The translations under genes and the position numbers were made by a program. From Nissolia schottii (Eukaryota > Streptophyta > Magnoliopsida > Fabales > Fabaceae), in NCBI GenBank assembly GCA_003254905.1, contig QANU01006283.1, forward strand, positions 512,779 to 576,778: 64,000 nucleotides of DNA, in the 5' to 3' direction. Under the pieces are notes generated by a model, which worked only from the letters and a program-made list of their open reading frames with translations, was not told the DNA's origin and made no database searches. The stretch's first letter is position 1, and every line of letters starts with the position of its first letter. This document shows positions 50,701-59,722 of the stretch, in pieces.

Positions 50701-53700
50701 TTCAACCATTTGAACTCCAATTTCATAGACAATGGAGCTTTGTCTGTTTAGGGATATGCTGAAGAGGTCATTCAGTGCTCGATAGTTAACACCAAGACTT
50801 TCACCTGTTGCACCGTTTGGACCACTCTGAGAGAAAAAATGGCATCTTATAGAATGAGGAATTCCTTTAATTTGCATGATGCATGAGATAATATGTACAT
50901 AGCGTTATACCATTGTGTAAGTTTTCCCTGAACCAGTCTGGCCATAAGCGAATATGCATACATTATACCCATCAAGTACTGATCGTATGAAGGCTTGAAT
51001 ATCGGAGTATACTTCCACTGCATCATTTAGAGCAGTAACAATGAGTATAAAATATAATTAGTGTGTCATCAAAATCAAATAACAAGAAATTGAAGTTTGC
51101 ATACACATGTATTGTTATGATGCAAAATGCTCATCCATTCAAAGCCTAATGATACATGGTATGTAAATATAGAAATAAACCTTGAGTTGAAGCTGGACCA
51201 AAGACCTTGTTAAACTTAAATGTTTTAAGGGCTTCTTTTCCTTGTTTGGCGGGATTTGCCACAACCAAATCAGTTTCACCAAGGTTTTCCACAATAGACT
51301 GCTTTTCCTTTTGTCCAGGGAGAAATGGTCTAATTCTACAGTATACTCTAATATTTCCTGTATCAGAAAAGTTTTATGTGAATTAAAAATATGCCTACAC
51401 TGATATCCTTTAAGACAAGCAATGATAATGTCACCTTTTAATTCTTGAAGTTCATTAAACATTTTTCGATTTTCGGTAAGAACTGCCTGATAATTCTCAG
51501 CTGCAGCTACTAGTGATTTAAGATTTACACCTGCACAAGTTACAACAAAACGATCAGATTCAGAGCTTTTCCCATAAAAAAAGGAGGGGGCTCTAAAATG
51601 ACATTTAGTAACAAGGCCTACCTAATCGATTACATTCCTCTGCATAAATTATTTGCTCATTCAGAACGCCTTTCTTAATGGATTCCCAAGACAATTTCAA
51701 TTTCTGGACATACGCAAATTCAGTACAAATTTCTAATGTTTGACATTATGAATAAGCTTGACAATAACACATATTTAAGTTTACCTGTATGGAACCAAGC
51801 TGAAAAGTCAAAGCTTTCTGCAATTGGTTCAATTTCATGTTCCACTTTTGATATTTTGACTCAGTAGAAGCCTCGCTCTCTTTAACCTTATCTCCTAATT
51901 TTTCCAACTTATGCTCATATTCTTGTGACTTCTGTTTCAATATTCCTTTAGCAACCTTAGCTTCTTCTTCCAAGTGTGAGCATTTTTCTTCATATGTTTT
52001 CTTCATTGTTTCTAGTTCTTGCTTCAATGTTGAAATTTCCTTATTTTCTTGCTTCAATGTTGAAATTTCCATATTTTTATTGTCCAGTTCTTTCGTCAAT
52101 CTAATAACATCTTGGTTATCTACCCTCTTTTCCTCCTCTTTAGCCTTCTCAGACTGTATTGAGTCATCTGCTTTCTTTTCTTCCTTTTTAGTCTCCTCAA
52201 TCAGAATTGGGGCCTTCTTTTCTTCCTTTTTAGTCTCCTCAATCTGACTTGAGGCTTTCTTTTCTTCCTTTTTAGTCTCCTCAATCTGAATTGAGGCTCC
52301 GAAGAGCCCATAGTACAAAGCAAATGAAAATAATTCAATTACAACAGTCTTCAGCATCCCTAAAAAAATGTTGTCTTATCTATCTCTAAAAGTTCATTGT
52401 TATGTTACTTGCAAATTAAGAAAACATTACCTTTAACTGCTTAATTGGGCTTGTAACTGCAACCTGTTACAGAAAGTGCCCAATGATAAACAGAACATCC
52501 ATACCAATATGCAAAGTGCCAGGGAATTTAAAATAGATTAACTAATCCACTTCTAACATGATGACTAGCTATAAATATTTGTGATACCTTATTCTCTTCC
52601 CTTGTTCCAGATGCAAGAGCCTCAAGTACTTTTATTCTTGATTGATATTTTTCTTCACGGGCCTTAAAAAGATTGTTTTGCTGAAGGCACAGGGTAAGAA
52701 CATGATATGAGGAAACCAACTGAGAAAACCAAACCCTACAGCTTTTGAAAATAATGTGATTAGCTTACAGTTTTTAAATGGTCCGATTGAGTTGATATAC
52801 GCCGCTCAATCTCCTGGACAACTTTTCTCAACAAGCAAGCCACACGCTGAGATGCAAAGATATTGTCAGAAAAGACTCGTCAAAGTCTATATGTTACATG
52901 TGTATTGGCAAGAAAAAAAATCTTGAAGAGATACAAATCTAACACTTCATATATAGGCTCACTTATGATAAAATTGGTGGGGCCTAGAAACAAGTGAGCA
53001 TATTTTAAACAAAGTTGGTGGTGCTGAGTTTTATAGTCAGTATATCTAAATATGAAGTGTTAGGCTTGTATCCATGCAAGAATCTCATGTGCAAGACATT
53101 TGCATTGCAAAGATACATGTGCTTCTCATGATCATGATTGTATTTATGTGCAAGTGTAACACCAATGCCTTCAAAGCTACCATACATGGGGTATTTCGCC
53201 ATTTCTTCTTTCAACACTTTCTTCCAGAATAGCATTCACAACACTCAAAAGTGATTGAGTAGGAGCATTCTGCAACAGTAAATGCTGAAACAAATCAGTG
53301 ATGCATCGAACTGGAAAAATGGATACAAAGGAATATGTAAATATGAAAGTGATGAAAAGATTATTGAGATTTTACATCTAAACTGGTTGATTTCATTAGT
53401 TCAGAGATTTTTGAAGCAGGAAGATCTGAATAGCTTCCTTGTTTCAGTGGAAACACCTCTTGAAACTTATGACCTACGTGGTGTAGTAATGCAGCTGACG
53501 GCTCTGCACAAGATACAAGACAGAAACACCATTTATTAGGCGTAGTGAATCACAACATATGTATTTCAGTTGCAGTAATGTGAATGTCCTTAACACGGCA
53601 ATGCTTCTCCTTCTATTTCTTTTTTCTTGTCCCTTTCTCTTTCATTTTCTTTTTCATATGTTTGTAAACGGTAAAGATGAGTCTAATTCTTGCATTCTAG

Positions 53701-55585
53701 CAGACATTGGCTACTTGGCTTATTCAGGTATATTATGAATTTTATACCACAAAAATAAAATGAAAGTTTGCAACAACATAGTTTTCTTTCATACACAAGC
53801 ATAAGTCCATTGTCAACGATCCTAGTTTGGACAGATAAACCTCATTGAGCGCTTGTAAATTATTTCTTATTGTTTTTACCATGAACTGTGTTTTCAGTCT
53901 CATAACGTGCGCGGAGTTTCTCTTCTAACTTCCTCTGCCTTGAAAAGCTCCTGACATATTCCTTTACTAGGGGAATATATGTAGACATGCATATCAATAA
54001 ATTTTCTTGTTAATAACCACCTTAGGGTTTTGGAAATTGAATGTTCATGCATATCTCATTATGTTCATATGCATCAACACAAACACAGAAGTGAAAGGCT
54101 GAATTAGAAATCAAAATCACCATACCAGCCATAAGCGGGCTACGCAAAAAACTTTGAAACTTCGACTCAGATGGAATCTTCCTCTGGTCTCCCCCAGATG
54201 ATGAAGAATAATGAACATTGGAAGGTGAACTCCCAATAGATCTAACTAATTTGGAGTTAGACAGAGAAATATTATCTCCCCAAGCATTCTGTAAACTTTT
54301 TGCTCTAAGTGTTAAAAGACAATCCACAATAGACTTCATATGCCCCTACACATTACAAGAGACAGTGGTACAATCATAACCCACCAAAAAGCATGAACCA
54401 ACCACACAAGAAACTCAGATTAACAAAATAATGTCATACATAAAATTATAAAAACTGCTAGTCTGAATTTTTGCCTGAATTTGTTTGAAAGAATGATGTG
54501 ACATGCCCATTGATCCTTAGATAAGTAAGCGAGCCATACTAATTTGTTGCCTATAAAGGCCATCCTTGTTTTCTAGTGAAAAATTCTGACAAATTTTTCT
54601 AACCGTGTAACTTTGTTCTGAAATTATGAACCGAAAAATAGATATAAAAGCCACCAATAATATGCTTGATTAGTATTACAGTTTTGCAACTGCTTCTAGA
54701 GTAAATTTCTTTTCAGACTAGAATTAAATAAAGGTATCCAAATCCATGTCAAGAAGCAAGGTCTTATACCTTCTCTAGGTCCGATATTTCAAACTTTTGC
54801 ACGCCCAACCCATCCAAAGCTGTCAAAAACCTTTTGACATTTTCTGACTGCGGTAGCTGGGAATGATCAAAATCACTAACCTACAATAGAAAATCCTGAC
54901 TGAGCTAACACATCAAAGATCAAGTTACCGATTAATGAGTTGAAGCAATAGCAAGGTGAACAAATATTACCACATTTACTGAACCAGGTCGTAGTTTGTT
55001 TAGTATCTGGCATAAGACTACACCATTTCTCAAGCATGCTCTTAACTCATCATCCGTGATATTTATTGGCAAATTCAACGATGGAAGAAGACTGTTTAAC
55101 CACTGAACCAAAAACATTCGATGCTTGGCTGAAATTCATTCAACAAAAGGAGCATAAGACATCAATAAGGGCAACATGAAAATTATTTACAGGTCTATCC
55201 TCTTTTCACGCTTAAGATTTGATGTTTCTCTTTTCTATATGATTTGCACAAAATTTTATTGTTATGCTGTAAGGCCTGCGCTTGGTCACTTTGAATTTTT
55301 CTTGAGTAATGCTATTTGTACATCAAACGTGTACAGTGGATGCCATAAAGAAAGACACAAAGTCTTGACCCCATCCACTATCACCAAATGCTTCATGTCT
55401 CTCTTGACAATATTCGTCATTAAATGTTCACTTTTGATGCACAAATAACATTATGCATTTTTTATTTTATACATACAAAACAATATTCATTCCTCTCCCA
55501 AAGGAAACAGTCCAATTGCCATACCTTCGGCCTCGCCAAAAAAAATTCCACTGAAATTAGAACTCGAGGGGGATTGGGGATTCAT
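47729..55585 (-). CDS. KIN14: Kinesin-14 with calponin-homology domain (KP1-like)
   Basis: Minus-end-type microtubule motor of the plant KP1/KIN-14 group; Arabidopsis KP1 has been linked to mitochondria. Nineteen coding exons: 55585-55525, 55128-54971, 54880-54770, 54345-54126, 53473-53376, 53269-53186, 52846-52769, 52680-52588, 52463-52431, 52285-51785, 51703-51622, 51530-51435, 51357-51181, 51017-50911, 50826-50648, 50528-50364, 49942-49686, 49483-49320, 47851-47729; all frames join to give 928 residues. The CH domain covers about 23-125 ([16 protein letters not shown]), a coiled coil about 315-470, the neck [14 protein letters not shown] about 535-547, and the motor to about 872 with P-loop GQTGSGKT (623-630), NERSSRSHS (740-748), DLAGSE (774-779) and [10 protein letters not shown]. 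The tail is short: it stops soon after NSPRSVKSP, whereas Arabidopsis KP1 is near 1090 residues. One intron is U12 AT-AC; the last holds an insertion. Confidence 0.9.
48061..49052. mobile_element. Insertion in the last kinesin intron, possible Pack-MULE
   Basis: A 992-bp block flanked by an exact 9-bp direct repeat CAGATTGCA (48052-48060 and 49053-49061). Its ends, GGCAACTTCTAACC and complement GGTAAATAAGTCC, are only weakly alike, as in MULEs with poor inverted repeats. Unlike its surroundings, 48140-48890 is GC-rich with CT-repeats and GGTGGTGG runs, resembling a captured leader and 5' coding region of a host gene; open frames occur on both strands and are compositional. It makes up two thirds of the 1468-bp intron between the last two coding exons. 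Confidence 0.5.
50529..50647 (-). other. U12-type AT-AC intron in the kinesin motor domain (119 bp)
   Basis: The exon ends ...TCTCCAAAGAA and the intron starts ATATCCTTTTTAAG, the textbook minor-spliceosome 5' site. It ends TTTCCTTGATTTGCACAC, where TTCCTTGAT matches the U12 branch-site consensus TTCCTTRAY nine bases or so before the AC. This join restores SPKKLGI across the border, as expected for the family. No GT-AG alternative keeps the frame: there is no usable AG before the LGI codons. Confidence 0.85.
52142..52300 (-). repeat. 42-bp coding tandem repeat in the kinesin coiled coil
   Basis: Three close copies and one diverged copy of a 14-residue unit with core [10 protein letters not shown], at the beginning of exon 52285-51785. 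The first unit straddles the intron-exon border, so the acceptor word TCAG|ATTGAGGAG occurs twice, 42 bp apart. Confidence 0.75.
55305..55455. mobile_element. MITE in a kinesin intron, about 145 bp
   Basis: Inverted ends TAATGCTATTTGTACATCAAA and, as complement of the right, TAATGTTATTTGTGCATCAAA. It lies inside the intron between 55525 and 55128. Single ends of the same type occur near 19935 and 27045. No target duplication beyond a TA could be fixed. Confidence 0.6.
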
Positions 55586-56195
55586 CACTTGAACAGGCAC
55601 ACAACTTCAGACGTCCATGGAGATATGTCTCATAGAAATTCAAATTCCCATACTGTCTTCACCCAAGAAACTCTTGAAAGCTGAAATATGTATGTAATCA
55701 ACCCACAAGAAAAAGCTAAAAGCGAAAATCATTGCATTGACACTCTAAATTAAATTATACATTTACAATACAATATAATGCAGAGCAGGCACCACCACCA
55801 CAAACCATTTTATGCCTCCAATTCCATTAACTAACTAAATCCATGCACTTCCAACAACACAAAAAGTATTACAAAGAAGAAAACTTGGAACAAGCAGCTT
55901 CAACAGCGCATGATGATTTAGCTGAAATTAGAGATAAAATCACAGAAAGAAAAGAAAAACTCAAAATCGAACTCAACATTCCGAATTTGATCAAGCTCCT
56001 TGTCACTTAAGGCGAAAATTGACAAAATAGAAACATTGACAATGTGAATGAAAAAGTAAAAAAAAAAAAAAAAAACCCTAAGAATCCAACCTTTGAGGAT
56101 GCAGTGCCAAAATGAAGTTGAATCAAAGGTTCTTGTTGTGAGGAGAATTGAGTAAACCCAGACAGACATGCATTTGACGATTTTTCGACGTACAT
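55525..56195 (-). promoter_or_regulatory. Kinesin 5' leader exons with upstream open frames
   Basis: Upstream of the chosen start (55585) the exon begins at a clear ATATTTCAG acceptor (55681-55682), but all three frames carry stops before the MNPQSPSSS start. One short upstream frame (MRHISMDV) ends just ahead. A further candidate leader exon, 56195-56091, has an ATG with 35 open codons (MYVEKSSNACLSGF...) and a CAAAG|GTTGG donor. Spliced on, its frame meets a stop in the next exon, so the main start stays at 55585. Either this is a leader with upstream frames, or the N-terminus has decayed or has another exon I missed. Confidence 0.45.
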
Positions 56196-56397
56196 ATCAG
56201 TTTTCCTTTTTCTTTTTCAAAAAATAAAAAAGAATAATCGAGTTTTTTTTGGAAGCGATGATGCGAGAGAGAAAGAGAGATTGAAAGGGGGGTTCCGAGA
56301 AAATAGGAGAGCAACACTCTCTACTTCACGATAGTTTTGGGGGGAAAGGAAGAAGAAGATGGATCATGAATGAACGAATAACGCATGCTATGCTCGC

Positions 56398-56405
56398 CCG
56401 CCAAA
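56398..56405 (-). promoter_or_regulatory. E2F-type site upstream of the kinesin gene
   Basis: On the minus strand the sequence reads TTTGGCGG, matching the E2F consensus WTTSSCSS, about 200 bp before the first candidate leader exon. Such sites drive S-phase expression and would suit a mitotic kinesin, but one short match is weak evidence. Confidence 0.35.
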
Positions 56406-56505
56406 AAAAAATGGCTTGGTCGTTGATTGCCACGTGTCCATGGCCCGAGAGGCGCGCTATTCCATATGCGGGTCATGAACAGCAAGTCTATTTTTGAAGC
56501 CCACA

Positions 56506-56969
56506 TTGATGCCCAAATGATCCGTTATTGGATTGGACGTGGTAAAGAACCATAGGCCCACCACGAGATACAACATTAAACTAATAATTATGATATATTG
56601 TTAAAAATAAATATTTATTTAATAAATAATTAAAACAAAATGTTTGTTATTATTATGATAAAATTTATGAATTGTTTTTAATTTTTAATTTTTATTTAAT
56701 ACATAAATAATGGAAAAATATATAAAAATGTGATATTAATAACTAAAATAATATATTGTTAATTAGTTATTTATTCAATACATAATTAGTGTAAGAATAT
56801 AATTAAATATGTATTAAAAATAAAATAATAATTTTTATTTAATTATTTTATTAATACATAATTAATGAAAATACAAATCGGTTAAGGTTAAAGTTAGTAC
56901 TGCATACATTTTGCATTTGATTTTCGTGAATGGAAAAATAATTAGTGTTAATAGTGCATTGCTCCTAAA
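56506..56969. other. Very AT-rich spacer
   Basis: Between the kinesin promoter and the next element the DNA is largely A/T, with TTATTTAATA-type repeats. No gene. Confidence 0.5.
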
Positions 56970-57509
56970 TAGGGTTATACACGGGTCGGGTCAGACTTGC
57001 CCATGCAAGGGACCCAACTCACCTATGCAGGTTGGGTCGGATTGGGTAATTTTTATGTTTTTGTTGGGTGCCCGCCAATTACCTTGCTCGTCTACGAGGT
57101 CAGGGTAGACATAATATTTTTCTATTTTTAGGATAAAAGTTTTATTTTTTTTATCTAACTTATTTTTCTTTAATAAAATCCTATCTTTTAATTAAAAAAT
57201 TATATATTATTTTTTAATGCATAAAATGGACTTAGGCCCAGATAGAAAATAAGTCTAATAACAAAAAGAAAATATTTTTTATTTTTTAATAAATATAAAA
57301 TAATAATAATAATAATAATAATTAAATAATAAAATAAGGGTAGACCGGTCACGAGTCAAATTAGGTTGAGTCGCACAATTTAGACTCAACACCCAACCCT
57401 ATATAAGTGACAGGTCAATCAGGTACGACCCGCCAACCTGGCCCGACTCGACCCAAAGGAAGTCGGGTTAACGGGTCGGTGGGGTGAGCTGACCCATTGT
57501 TCAGCCCTA
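56970..57509. mobile_element. Non-autonomous hAT-like element rich in GGGTC words, 540 bp
   Basis: Ends are TAGGGTTATACACGG and complement TAGGGCTGAACAATGG. The octamers outside (CTCCTAAA and CTCTTATG) agree at five of eight positions. Inside, GGGTCGGGT, GACCCAAC and ACCCGCC-type words repeat, and an AAT microsatellite lies at about 57301-57323. It is related to the partial copy at 44586-44838. Confidence 0.5.
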
Positions 57510-57983
57510 CTCTTATGAACTAACATCCCAAGTCAAAATATTTAAAATATAGTAGATTCTCATTTCATAAGAAAATTATTTTTTTGGCACGAAGCTATTT
57601 TCATGCCGCGTGTGTTTTAATTCTCTTGTCAAAATTAAGATCTTGCATAAATATAAATCGTAACACAATTTTAAATTTTAAGATCCTTCAGTCTAAATAG
57701 TAGTATTGACATTGATCAACCTCTACAAATTCCTAAGATCATCCGTACCAACATTGCTCATAGATATTGCAATTATACTTGATTTTTTCCCCTCTCATGG
57801 TTGGTTTAGGGTGTGTTTAGAAAAATTTTAAAATTAAATTTATTTTAATAATCAGTTATTTTAATAATCAGGTTTTTATGTCTTGTCACTAAAACTAAAC
57901 ATAATACAAATACAATAAATTGTGTTTTGTATATTATCACTAAACAAAATACAAGACCGACTTGTAATCTTATATTTTACAAC
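57510..57983. other. AT-rich spacer
   Basis: No gene. A short repeat TTTTAATAATCAG occurs twice near 57842-57871. Confidence 0.4.
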
Positions 57984-59083
57984 CTTGCTATGTGTACAAT
58001 TCCCACAATAGCCACCGTACTACCAACTCTGAATTTAATACACTCGGTCTCGCTACTCATACTTCTCAACCAATTACTTTCACTACAACACCCATTCCGC
58101 TATGCAATCGCGTGGGTACGCGCACAATAAAAGTAAATCGTTCGCGCTTCTCACTTGCTCAAACCAAAACTAGTAAGAATATGAATCATGTCAATAATGT
58201 CACCTTCATATGAAAAGCAATTATTAATTGGTACAACACAAACTTTTCTTTAAGTTTACACAAACACACGCAACATACATACACAAACATATAAAATAAT
58301 TAATACAAACTAGTATGTGAGCAAAATAGGGAAAAACGTAGTGCACAAAAATTTACCACATTATTACACAAACATTTACAACATACTTGCACAAACATAT
58401 AAAACAATTAACACAAACTGATATGTGAGCAAAATAGGGAAAAACAAGGTGTACAAACTTTTACCACATTATTGCACAAACATGTACAACATACATGCAC
58501 AAACATATGAAACAATTGACACAAAATAGTATGAGAGCAAAATAGAGGAATGTGTAGAGTACAAACTTTTACAACATTATTGCACAAATATATACAACAT
58601 ATGTCTACAAACATATGAAACAATTAACACAAAATACTACATGATCAAAACAGAGGAACGAGTAGTGCACAAATTTTTACCATCTTATTGCACAAATATG
58701 TACAACATACATGCACAAACATATTACGTAATTAACACATGCTAAAATTTAAGAAAATAAAAGGAAGGAGGTGTGCACAAACTTTAATTACCATATTGCA
58801 CAAATATCTCAAACATAAATGTACAAACATCACACATAATTAAAGTTTAAATTTGGAGCTCGAATCAGGTAATCAATAGAATCTATTGAACAAACAATGA
58901 TGATTGATGATGATTATGCAAAAACAAAAGTCACGAAGTACCAATTGATGGTGAAGAAGAAACGAGTGTCACTTGAGGATTGCTTTTTTCCATTTTGGGT
59001 ATGAGATATATATAGCATTAAATGACTATATATTGTACTTATTGGCAATATGGTGGCATATAATTAGTTGTACGCCAATTATT
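57984..59083. repeat. Dispersed repeat, long copy with internal minisatellite
   Basis: Its two ends match the short copy at 19299-19578 (CTTGCTATGTGTACAATTCC at the left, CATATAATTAGTTGTACGCC at the right). The middle is expanded by the 108-bp tandem array. No coding capacity; family unknown. Confidence 0.5.
58255..58840. repeat. 108-bp minisatellite, about five copies
   Basis: Units share ACACAAACATAT, AACAATTAACACAAA, GAGCAAAATAGGG and TTTTACCACATTATTGCACA. The GAGC anchor recurs at 58319, 58427 and 58535, and in the variant GATC at 58643, always 108 bp apart. Copies at the ends are more diverged. Confidence 0.8.
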
Positions 59084-59324
59084 TTTGTATATTTATGTCT
59101 TTGACTCATGTCTCTGTATTTTAATTTTGTATTAACAACCAAACACAACCTTATTCATTGAAAACATTTTCTATTTGTAAGCTTAATTATGAAACTATCA
59201 TATTATTTTTATTATGTTTTTTGTTTTTAAAATTTTGTAAATAAAACAGTGAAACCACCAAATAAAAATAGTAAACATTTTTGAAATCAAAGAAACCATT
59301 AATTTTTAATTTTTAGGTTGCCTG
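59084..59324. other. AT-rich spacer
   Basis: Nothing recognised. Confidence 0.4.
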
Positions 59325-59487
59325 CCTGATATTCAAGGCTTAACCTTGACTAATCCGGGTCGCGCACCTGGCTATGGCGGGTGAGTCTCCCAGCAGAGAT
59401 AATTGCGTACACAAGGTCTCGAGTTCGGGACCTTGCTTAAGCGATACCAAGCGGCTTACCACTTGGACCAACTCCCGTTGGTTCATT
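59325..59487 (-). mobile_element. SINE-like element
   Basis: The minus strand reads GGGAGTTGGTCCAAGTGGTA, resembling a pol III A box (TGGTCCAAGTGG), then about 35 bases on GGTCCCGAACTCGAGACC, resembling a B box, followed by about 100 bp of GC-richer tail. This spacing is that of tRNA-derived plant SINEs. It does not fold as a tRNA. The target duplication and exact ends were not found. Confidence 0.5.
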
Positions 59488-59722
59488 TTTTTTTAATGAT
59501 ACAACTTGATGTTAAAATTTAAAGTGTTGCATAAAAAAGATGCCAACTAGTTCAAAATCTTTAGACTAAAGCATGTGCTTCTAAGCTATAAAGCCCAAGT
59601 AGCCCACCTGATCAAGAATCCAGGCCCAACCAAAAGAAAGCCCGAAGGAAGCCTACCACAAAGACACTCTTTCATGCTTCAGTCACCACACCACAGCAGA
59701 GAGTGAAAATCCGACAAGGAAG

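Noticed and set aside
55918-56060. Peptide-like text ALSDKELDQIRNVEFDFE in the first kinesin intron
   Set aside because: No acceptor and donor pair was found that joins it in frame with both neighbours, so it was not made an exon, though a missed exon remains possible.
59340-59480. tRNA gene
   Set aside because: Box-like words are present, but no cloverleaf with an acceptor stem can be drawn; a SINE-like origin explains them better.
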